Assembly (NCBI GenBank): GCA_003223245.1
Contig: QHYI01000117.1
Coordinates: 1 to 64,000, forward strand
Reading direction: 5' to 3'
Length of the DNA stretch: 64,000 nucleotides
From: Acidobacteriota bacterium
Lineage (GTDB): Bacteria > Acidobacteriota > Terriglobia > Acidiferrales > UBA7541
The notes under the pieces were generated by a model. The model worked only from the letters and a program-made list of their open reading frames with translations, made no database searches and was not told where the DNA came from. Made by a program: the position numbers and the translations under genes. Positions 48,645 to 56,759 of the stretch are shown here, piece by piece. Every line of letters begins with the position of its first letter. Positions within the stretch are counted from its first letter, which is position 1.

Positions 48645-50396
48645 ATGACGGCCAGCAACATGGAAAGAGGAAATCTTGCGCAAGCGATGGTCTTGGCAGC
48701 CACCGGCCTGCTCTGTTTAGCGGCTCCGGCCACGGTCGCGCAAACCAAAGACTCGCCTGCCGTATCGACGCAGGGCACCGCGCCCCAGGCACACCTTACC
48801 GTCCAGACCAATCTCGTGCTGGTTCCCGTGTTCGTTTACGACCCAGCGCGCATGGCCGAAGCTCCCAAGGAGGAGATGCCGTGCGCTCGCGAGATGGTGG
48901 TTACCTTCTTCAAGCTAACGCCCACACAACCCTTTTTGCCCAAGGACTGCGACGTGACGGAAGTTCAAGGACTCACAGCCAAGGATTTTCGCCTCTTTGA
49001 CGACAGGGTTGAGCAGCAAACTGAGAGTTTCGAGGCCGCTGCCTGGCGAACCGTGGTTCGCGATAATTTCGGATGGCACCTACAAGCCTCCGATACACCG
49101 ACAGGGATATGGAGTTTGAGCGAACTGAGCGGTCTTAAAAAGGTGCCGTTCGTGACCACGGATTTCCACATCCTGGCGTATGTGCCGCGCGACGCAAAGG
49201 GAGGGTGTCACAAAATTCGAGTGGAGGTAGATCGCGCGAATTTGCTTGTTTTCGCCCGCGATGAATATTGCACAGGGCAGTCTCCTTCCGATCCTTTGCT
49301 GGGAACCCGTGAGGGAAAGGAGTTGGAACGAATTTTGGCTTCGGATAAGCGCGGAAAGATTCCGCTGTCGCTTCAGGCAGCGACTTTCTACACCGGCGGA
49401 GACCGTTCCCGCGTGGACATTTGCCTGCAATTCCCGTGGAATGATCTCTATCGCAACTGGGACCTGTCCAACTGGACGCTGTACGCCAGGATTGGAGTGA
49501 TGGGCGTGATTCGCAGTAAGGACGGAACGGTTGCAGCGCGCTTCAGCGATCTTCTCTATCCTCCTTACTGGCCTACTTTCGATCAGGGCGGAAGCAAGTA
49601 TATCGACTGGGAAAAGGGTACAACGGATCTTTCGACAGCTGTCCCGCGATTGCTCACGCCAGGTAGCGCCGGGAAAGTGGCTGTCAGCGACAGCGGCACG
49701 GGAAATGGCACCTTAGCCCTGGCCTTCAAGAATGCAGCAGGCGCAAGGAATGCAGTAGGCGAGATTACTCCAGATTACGGTGCCATCAAGACAGCTCTGG
49801 ACAGTTCTGACCCGTTCTGGCTCCCAACTCGCTACGAAACGCAAGTTGACCTTCCCGCAGGCGATTACGATCTTGAAGTGGTTCTCAACGATGGATGGAA
49901 TTCCGGCCGCGCTAAGATGCCGCTCACGGTTGAACCCTACGACGGCAAGCAACTGGCGCTGAGCTCGGTGGCTTTGTGCAAGAGCCTGCGGAGCGCAGCC
50001 GTCGCCGCCAAAGAGAATGCGCAAGCAAATTTCGCTCCCCAGTACCTTCCGTTGGTCAGCAAAGGCATTTTGTTTAGCCCCGCCGGCGACACAAGCTTCG
50101 CTAAAGGCGAACCGCTGTATGCCTACTTCGAAGTCTACGAGCCGCAGCTTACGGAAAATGCGGCCGCGCCCATGTCGCTGCATATGAGAGTTGTCGATTC
50201 AAATGCAGGCAACATCAAAGAGAATTTCGCGCCCATCGACGCCGCCCCCTACCAACGGCCGGAGAGTTCCGTGCTGCGTATCGGGCGGAAGGTGCCGATC
50301 GATCAGCTTCCGGCGGGAAATTACCGGCTCGAAGTGCAAGCTACCGGATCAAATGGAAGCACCCCGTGGCGGTCGGCAAATTTCGAAGTCAAATGA
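48645..50396 (+). CDS. Exported VWFA-related acidobacterial protein lacking the VWA core
   Basis: About 583 residues from the ATG at 48645 (alternatives at 48660 and 48687; none has a strong ribosome site). A signal peptide (VLAATGLLCLAAPATVAQ) is followed by LTVQTNLVLVPVFVYD and VQGLTAKDFRLFDDRVEQQT, which match the N-terminus of acidobacterial VWFA-related proteins. It then passes directly to the part that normally follows the VWA domain, DFHILAYVPRDAKGGCHKIR and VEVDRANLLVFARDEYC, so the MIDAS-bearing VWA fold is absent. The C-terminal 300 residues contain beta-rich repeats (YETQVDLPAGDYDLEVVLND, LPAGNYRLEVQATGSNGSTP) of Ig-like character. It is divergent from ASPIC/UnbV gene C. Possibly a cell-surface adhesion or scaffold protein; the function is unknown. 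Confidence 0.7.
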   Translation: MTASNMERGNLAQAMVLAATGLLCLAAPATVAQTKDSPAVSTQGTAPQAHLTVQTNLVLVPVFVYDPARMAEAPKEEMPCAREMVVTFFKLTPTQPFLPKDCDVTEVQGLTAKDFRLFDDRVEQQTESFEAAAWRTVVRDNFGWHLQASDTPTGIWSLSELSGLKKVPFVTTDFHILAYVPRDAKGGCHKIRVEVDRANLLVFARDEYCTGQSPSDPLLGTREGKELERILASDKRGKIPLSLQAATFYTGGDRSRVDICLQFPWNDLYRNWDLSNWTLYARIGVMGVIRSKDGTVAARFSDLLYPPYWPTFDQGGSKYIDWEKGTTDLSTAVPRLLTPGSAGKVAVSDSGTGNGTLALAFKNAAGARNAVGEITPDYGAIKTALDSSDPFWLPTRYETQVDLPAGDYDLEVVLNDGWNSGRAKMPLTVEPYDGKQLALSSVALCKSLRSAAVAAKENAQANFAPQYLPLVSKGILFSPAGDTSFAKGEPLYAYFEVYEPQLTENAAAPMSLHMRVVDSNAGNIKENFAPIDAAPYQRPESSVLRIGRKVPIDQLPAGNYRLEVQATGSNGSTPWRSANFEVK

Positions 50397-50405
50397 ACCA
50401 AGGGC

Positions 50406-51617
50406 CTATGAGGTAGAGTGGGAGCCGGAGAGGGCGGCACAGCGATCGTATTCGGCTTTGGCTTTATCAGCGAGTCCCCGCTGGCGATAAACAGCAGCAA
50501 GCAGGCAATGAAGATTGGGAACTTGCGGCGAAAGCTCAACCGCTTTCTCCAGTTCCACCTGCGCATCGGCTAGCCGGTGCAGCAGAGAGTAAGCTTTTCC
50601 GAGCTCTTCGTGCGCTTTGGATACGTTTGGAGAAATAGCAATGGACTGCACGAGGTAGGGCACGGCTTTTTCCGGTTGATTTTGGCTCAGGTAAAGGTGC
50701 GCGAGCTCAATGAACGGCTCGGGATTTCTGGCAGAGCTTTCCGTTTGCCAAGCGATAGCATTCTCGAAGGCTTGGGTGGCTTCCTCGGGCCGTTGGAGGC
50801 CCTCATAGGACAAGCCCACGTTGTTTTCCGCCTGAACGTTGTGCGGTTCGAGTTTTAAGCACTGCTCAAAAGCCTCAATCGCCTCGCGAAACTGGCCAGA
50901 ACTATATTTCATCCGACCCAGGTAATACCAGGCTTGCGGATCGCGGGGGTCCGCTTGGAGCGAGCGCGTCAGCCAACGGTCGGCGTCCCCGTTTTCTTTG
51001 AGCAGGAGGTAATCGAGGGCAACGATCTTCAGGTCGAATGCGCTAGGAACGTGATATTTTGCTCCGGCGGTAAACTCCGCAAGCGACTCCTTTGCTTTCG
51101 CATCGCGAAACTCCGCAACCGCGCCGCTCGCGTCGCCGCTATAGAGCAAATTTTCGCCTCGCCCTTTCCCGGCTTCGAGCCATTTCGCCTGGACTTCCCG
51201 GAACAGGATGAAACCCAGCAAAAAATGCGCCTCCGCAGAGTCGGCGTGCGCACGCAAAAAGTCTCTTGTGGCGGATTCCGCTTCGCTCAGCTTGCCTTCC
51301 TGCAGGAAAGACCGGGCTCGAGCAAGCGCGGGATCGGGCGCGAGCGGCTCGTCAGGCTTGACAGTGTTTTTGGAAGCTGCGGAACTGAGGCTCGCCTGAG
51401 CTGCGCCGGCCGCCGTCGCGGGAGACGGGCCTCGCTGGGTTTTGTCCGGGGAGCTTTGCGCTCTGGCGGCTGCATCATAGGAGAAACAGAGAAAGCACAA
51501 CAGGCAGGACCGGGAAAGAGAGGCGCCAATCTTCGAGCCCCTGCGAGGCACTGTGCGGGAGCATAGGAAGGAAGGAACGCGCGCAGGAAGTCTGCCGAGA
51601 CCCACGTCAAAGCGCAT
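50406..51617 (-). CDS. Exported TPR-repeat protein, paralogue of the 35.6-kb gene
   Basis: About 403 residues from the ATG at 51617; the frame is open to 51857, but the extra 80 residues look non-coding. A signal-like stretch (GASLSRSCLLCFLCFSYDAA) is followed by a linker and TPR units: LQEGKLSEAESATRDFLRAH, AEAHFLLGFILFREVQAKWL, SLAEFTAGAKYHVPSAFDLK, AWYYLGRMKYSSGQFREAIE, AFEQCLKLEPHNVQAENNVG, KAVPYLVQSIAISPNVSKAH. The last repeats match the protein at 35593. The convergent VWFA-related gene ends ten bases away. It lies downstream of DSPW copy 2 on the same strand, with a 290-base gap. Confidence 0.82.
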   Translation of the reverse strand: MRFDVGLGRLPARVPSFLCSRTVPRRGSKIGASLSRSCLLCFLCFSYDAAARAQSSPDKTQRGPSPATAAGAAQASLSSAASKNTVKPDEPLAPDPALARARSFLQEGKLSEAESATRDFLRAHADSAEAHFLLGFILFREVQAKWLEAGKGRGENLLYSGDASGAVAEFRDAKAKESLAEFTAGAKYHVPSAFDLKIVALDYLLLKENGDADRWLTRSLQADPRDPQAWYYLGRMKYSSGQFREAIEAFEQCLKLEPHNVQAENNVGLSYEGLQRPEEATQAFENAIAWQTESSARNPEPFIELAHLYLSQNQPEKAVPYLVQSIAISPNVSKAHEELGKAYSLLHRLADAQVELEKAVELSPQVPNLHCLLAAVYRQRGLADKAKAEYDRCAALSGSHSTS

Positions 51618-51907
51618 AGAAGACACCGCAAAATCCCCTTGGCAATTATAAGGCAAGACCCCACCAACACCCACCCACTGTTGTAAGACACTGAAAAAAA
51701 ATGGGTTACAAATTGGGAAGTACATAAGTGCAAGAAAACAAAAGAGAGTGGGAAGTGGTGAGTGGTTAGTCGGGAGAGAGAAGAAACAGGAGCAAAGAAG
51801 GGAGTGGTAGCGCGCTGAGAGGCTTGGCGAGCTTGCAGTCGAGAGTTTACAACTCATGATAAGCCATTTTTCCTATCTTGTTAAATCTGTCTAAGCCACG
51901 CAGGCGG
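51618..51907. other. AT-richer, purine-biased intergenic region upstream of the TPR gene
   Basis: About 290 bases between DSPW copy 2 and the TPR gene, with long purine runs on the plus strand (about 51720-51815). Its base composition differs from that of the flanking genes. It probably contains the TPR gene promoter, but no clear -35/-10 pair was found. Confidence 0.35.
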
Positions 51908-52690
51908 TTAAAGCGCAGGACCGGACTGATCCACCATTTCCAGCGGCGTGAAACTCACGCGCACCGTGGAGTCCGCAATCTTGCAGGAGAATTGCACTTC
52001 CTTGTCGTCGACGGAAACTGTGGGAGTGCCTGAAGAAGTAGTCTTGGGAAAGAAAAAGATGGCGTCCTGAACCCTTCCCTTCGTGTTTTTTTCATAGACG
52101 ACATGGGTGGGCGAAATCTTATCTTTACTCTTTTTTGTTTGAAGAAACGCATTGTCCTGGAAGAACTTTTCGTCATGCTGCGCAAAAGGGGTCATGTCCT
52201 CCATGCGCAGGACAATCTGATACTCGCTCTGGGGCTGGGCGGCGTACTTGTCAACGTCTACCGGCTGGCCGTGCAGAACGGCCTCGCGCGCGGTGGCGGC
52301 GCGAATCACTCGCGAGGACTGCCAGAAAATCTGAACATTCAGGTCCCTCCACGTTTCCTCCCCGGCCCGCACAGGAGTAGTTGCAGCACCTCCGGCCTGG
52401 CCCACTGGGCCTCCAGGCGATGCTTGTCTGACGCCCCCGTTGATCTTTGGTTCGCCGGGAACGTCTTTTTCTGAAACTGGAAGCCATGAACGGTGAATCG
52501 TAGTTACCCGCACCCACGGTGAATCGGTGAGGATAGATTGAAGCTCCTTTTCGCTCCATTCTTGATACGACTTGGTCTTCCAAGGCTTGGCTCCAGCTGA
52601 AAGGAGGGCAGCCCCAAGAAGCAAAGCAAGGACCAGACCCAAGTGCCTTGAGAAACTTTTCGAATCGACGAAATTAGTACGAAGCTTCAT
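51908..52690 (-). CDS. Exported hypothetical 'DSPW' protein, copy 2
   Basis: A 260-residue protein from the ATG at 52690, with GGAGG just upstream. The signal peptide is HLGLVLALLLGAALLSAGA. The mature start KPWKTKSYQEWSEKELQSIL then TDSPWVRVTTIHRSW parallels copy 1, as do VQIFWQSSRVIRAATAREAV, KYAAQPQSEYQIVLRMEDMT, PFAQHDEKFFQDNAFLQTKK, THVVYEKNTKGRVQDAIFFF and VSFTPLEMVDQSGPAL. A Gly/Pro/Ala-rich insert after the SPW motif is longer than in copy 1. It lies 92 bases after the TonB receptor gene, separated by a strong hairpin. The function is unknown. The pairing with an outer-membrane receptor here, and with an ASPIC protein at copy 1, suggests a role at the envelope. Confidence 0.72.
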   Translation of the reverse strand: MKLRTNFVDSKSFSRHLGLVLALLLGAALLSAGAKPWKTKSYQEWSEKELQSILTDSPWVRVTTIHRSWLPVSEKDVPGEPKINGGVRQASPGGPVGQAGGAATTPVRAGEETWRDLNVQIFWQSSRVIRAATAREAVLHGQPVDVDKYAAQPQSEYQIVLRMEDMTPFAQHDEKFFQDNAFLQTKKSKDKISPTHVVYEKNTKGRVQDAIFFFPKTTSSGTPTVSVDDKEVQFSCKIADSTVRVSFTPLEMVDQSGPAL

Positions 52691-52706
52691 TGCCCCTCCA
52701 AAAGGC

Positions 52707-52735
52707 AAAGCCAAGGCCCAGGGGGCCCTGGCTTT
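52707..52735 (-). terminator. 12-bp hairpin between receptor and DSPW copy 2
   Basis: On the minus strand AAAGCCAGGGCC pairs with GGCCTTGGCTTT (one G-T pair) around a 5-base loop, followed by GCCTTTTGG. It sits just before the ribosome site of the DSPW gene and could be a partial terminator or attenuator, lowering expression relative to the receptor. Confidence 0.5.
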
Positions 52736-52782
52736 CGAATGCCTGTGAAACCAAAGTTTAGAGCTTTCTTGCCCTGAGGGAA

Positions 52783-55700
52783 TCAGAAGTTTAGCTTGAA
52801 GGACGCTTGCCCCACCCGTGGGCCGTTGCCCTGGCAGGGAACTCCTGGCTGGGTGTTCAGACCAAAGTTCGAATCGCCTACATTCGTATCCACGCAAGCG
52901 CCGGGGAGCATGCGGTTGAACACATTAAAGAATTCTATACCCAATTCACCGCTATATCGCTCGCCAAAGAAAAACTTCTTGGAGAGCGACATGTCTTCAT
53001 CAAAGTACGGCGGGAATCGCAGGTCATTATAGAGTGGGGCCGCGTTTCCAATTGTCCAAGCCCCGGGGAATGTGAATTTGTTGGGGTTAAATGCCGCGAA
53101 TGTTCCTGCGGCGCAGGGCATAGAAGTGCAAGGATGATAGTTTGCGGCTGACCAATTCACATCGAACCCGCCTGCGCTAACGAAGTTGGGTGGGTTGCCC
53201 TGCGGAGTATAGGCTAGGGGCGTGCAGTTAAAAGTGCCATTACACGAGGTAATGTTGAATGGCGTACCGCTCCAGTACCAGTTGACCATGGAAAGCTTCC
53301 AGCCGCCAGCCACATTCCTCATAAGCGTGCCCCCCTTATTCAGGAACTTTCCCCCGGGGCCAAGAGGCAATTCATAACTCCCGGCCATGGTAAGCACGTG
53401 AGTCTGGTCACTATTGCCTACAGACCATTCTGCTGCCTGATTTGCCGGATTGAGACCTTTGGTATTGAAGGTGGAAAAACCGCTGTTCGTATTCGACAAG
53501 TACCTCGACAGGGTGTAAGAGACCAGGAAGGTCAGTCCGCTACCCGTGCGTTTCTGGAAACTCATCTGAAGCGCGTTGTACTTGTCAGCGCCGTTCGTTT
53601 CGAAGTTGTTCCTGATGCCGCGGAACATGGGGAAAGGCAGAAAACCTCGTAACGCCAAGCCGTTTCCGCCGTAATCACACCCAAAATTCGCGTAGGGAGC
53701 GTAATATGGACCGCCTGAGAAGCCCGAGAAAGGAGAGCCGGCTGGGCATCCTCCTGGAGCGATCGTGGTCTGGCCAAAACCTGCCGACTGATAGAGCGTC
53801 TGGGCTGCCGCGCTGGTCCACGCCTGCCCGAGAACGCACTGCTGGTAGAAAACTTCGCTGGGACCTTGTGTGCACGTATTTTGGACGAAGCTGTAATTGA
53901 GTGCGTTGGTCGGGTTTACAGCCGAGGGAAGGTGCAGATCGTGCGTATGCACGCCCGAAACGGACAGAAACATATTCCAAGGCAGTTCCCTTTGAATGCC
54001 GACTGTAAATAGCTCGTCGTAGCCCTGTTTTACGTGCCTTACCATCTGGTGGGGGAACTGGGTGTCCAGGAAGCCTGGCGTAAGGGGAGGCGCCGAGGGC
54101 GCAACCAGTGGATTGCCATCCCACTGTCCATAGCCGGGAACCTGATTTGGAAGTGCGTCAAACCCGACGGTGCCAAGCAAGTTGTTTCCGTAGTTTACAG
54201 CCGTTTTGTTGACGCCGTACTCAAAAGCACCAGTGTCCAGCCAGTACCAGGAGAGGCCTCCCAGGACGACCGTTTTGGGCGTCAGTTGGTAGGTGAACCC
54301 GGCACGTGGACTGAAATGGGTCCAGATCATGTCCATGTGGCTCCAGCCAACACAGAGCGTGCATTTCGAGCTGGTCGTGCCCAATTCCGTCATGCCGCCC
54401 AAGAGAGGCTGACCTGTCTTTGTGCTAATTGCAGAGGTGTTGGGAACACTGGCATCGAAGAATGAGAGCTGGTTGTACTTGTTGTCATTGGTGAAGGGAA
54501 ACGCCAAGTCCCAGCGGGCTCCCCAGTTTAGCGTGAACTTCGGTGTGATCTTCGTATCGTCTTGGAAATAGGGGGCGACGTAGGTATTGCTCAGTCGCGT
54601 GTCGCCCGCGAACTGGCGGTTGGCGGAGTCCGCGTTGCCCAACAGGAAACTGGCAAATCCATTGCCAGTGTTCGTACCGGGAGAGGTTCCAAAAGTGGTC
54701 GGTTCATTGGGATCGGCGGTAGTTTCCGAATCAAAGCTGAAATTCCCAGCACACTGCTGGCATTCATAGTCCCGCTGCCACGTTTTGCGAATGTCCACGC
54801 CAAAATTGATGGTGTGCTTGCCATGTTGCCACAGCCAGTTGTTCATGATGGAGATACCATACTTATGATTGATCGAGTATTGCCAGCCGCCCGTGCCCCA
54901 GCTAATGGGTTCCCAAGGACCGCCTCCAAAATTAATCCCAGGCAGGAAAGATCCGCCATAGGGACCAGGCTGAGTGGCATTAAATGAGCCGCTGGGAGGG
55001 GGAGGAGCCGTCTGGTAAAAGTCGTTGTTTTGGTGGACCCAAAGCACTCCCGCAGTCATGACCAGGCTCGGCGAAATAGCATAGGAGTACCTTGGCTCTA
55101 GTCCATAAGCAGGCTCGTAGTTCCAGGTCTGATTGTTCAATGTACTGGTAGTCCAGCCTGCGGGAAGGTAGTGATACTGTCTCCAATAGAGGAAATGAAG
55201 AGCCTGTTTCGTGGTGAGATTATGATCGATGTTGAACATCCAATCTTTATCTGTCTGTACCGGAACGTAGGAGGGACTGAAGTTGAGCCTTTCCGATCCC
55301 GGTGTCGAGAATGGAACTGTGGGTTTCGGGATGAGACCCAATAGAGCCTTAGAGTTGGCGCTGAAGCAGCTGGTCGGGATTTTATTTCCGGTCCACTGTG
55401 TTCCCGGGCTGCCAGGTCCTGTAGAAGGGACTACACATCCCGACGGGATGAGGGAAGGGCTGGACGCCCAAGCAATGGGAACAAAAATAGGGATCGGCGT
55501 GCCGGTGCTCGGGTTGACTAACGCGCTGAAGTCACCGCCAACTTCGGCTGGAGTGGGAAGTGTTACAGGGCTCTGTCCCAGACCGAACCGGTATTTGTCT
55601 ATGCTGAAGAACAAAAGCCCCAGTCATTTTGAATGTTCGGGCAGGCTTCGCCCACGACGCCAACGCAGTTCGGATTTATGTCATTGAAAGCGCCTGCGGC

Positions 55701-56522
55701 ACCCATATACTTATCATCCCTGTAAAAGAAAAACGCATTGCCGTGAAACGCGTTGGTGCCGGATTTCGTGTTGTACTGCTCGACGCCCTGGCCCAAACCG
55801 TATTGCGCAGAAAATGTGCCGGTCAGTATATCCACATCCTTGATGGAGTCGTAGGGAGGCTGATTCCAACTTGTAAAACCAGCCGTCTCTGAGAAGGCCT
55901 CCGGGACGCCATTGAACATGACTTCCGTTTGTTCGTCCACGCCGCCATTGATGCGGTGGCTGAACGCGCTACCGGTAACGCCGGGCACTAAAAAGATGAA
56001 ACTGTCAATCTGGCGAAAATCTCCGCTGATCAGGTTTGGCAGGTCTTGCTGGAGCGCTTGGGTGATGGTCGTGCCGATCTCCGGTTGCTCTGTTTGGAGC
56101 GCAACGGCAGGCGCTGTGACCTCAACAGTTTCCGTGACAGTACCCGGAGTCAACGTGGCATTGGCAGTCCCAGTCTCCCCGCCTGTTACCACGACATTTT
56201 TGCTCACGTAGGCATTGAACCCGGTCTTTTCCACTTTTACTGTATAAGTCCCGGGAATAAGGTCCGTGACCAGGTACGTGCCAGCCGAAGTGGTCATAGT
56301 CGTCTTCGACACATTAGTGTCCACGTTTGTCACTGTGACCTTGGCATCGGGAATTGCCGCACCGGCTTGGTCCGTCACTGTGCCGTTTATTCTAGTTACG
56401 GCTTGGGCGCACAAACTGGATGGCGTCAAAAAGACCAAGAGGGCTGCTGCCAGACACAGTGGCAGCCAAGGTTGCCGCGTTTTACCGAGAAAACTATGGG
56501 AAGGACCACTCAAACCGATCAT
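52783..56522 (-). pseudogene. Oar-type TonB-dependent receptor with internal deletion and frame break
   Basis: Two frames make one receptor of about 1,245 residues. The first, from the ATG at 56522 (MIGLSGPSHSFLGKTRQPWL), has a signal, the carboxypeptidase-regulatory domain (VTRINGTVTDQAGAAIPDAK), plug motifs (TEQPEIGTTITQALQQDLPN, FNGVPEAFSETAGFTSWNQP) and reaches NPNCVGVVGEACPNIQNDWG. There the frame breaks at about 55600-55616. The second frame continues FFSIDKYRFGLGQSPVTLPT and a full barrel ending GQASFKLNF. In related receptors a segment of about 15-25 residues (the GGPV...NKTFFFF region) lies between NDWGF and FFS; it is missing here. A short deletion that also shifts the frame explains both facts. 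It could be an assembly collapse. Confidence 0.82.
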
Positions 56523-56759
56523 ATCCGCCCCCTTCAAGTTTAAGTCGCTGTAAGCGACGGGATGGACACCCCTCGCGGTATCCCCAAACGTTGGCGCGAG
56601 TCTTGAATGGACAAGGTTAGGAGTCAATGCCCCGGTGTGTCATCTTCACATTCCCACGTAATTAACTGAAAAGAGTGGAGATGTGCTGAAATATTCCCGC
56701 GGCGAAGTAACAGCTACACGGGAGTTACAAATGGCGTTGGGAACAGCGAGACTCAGGGT

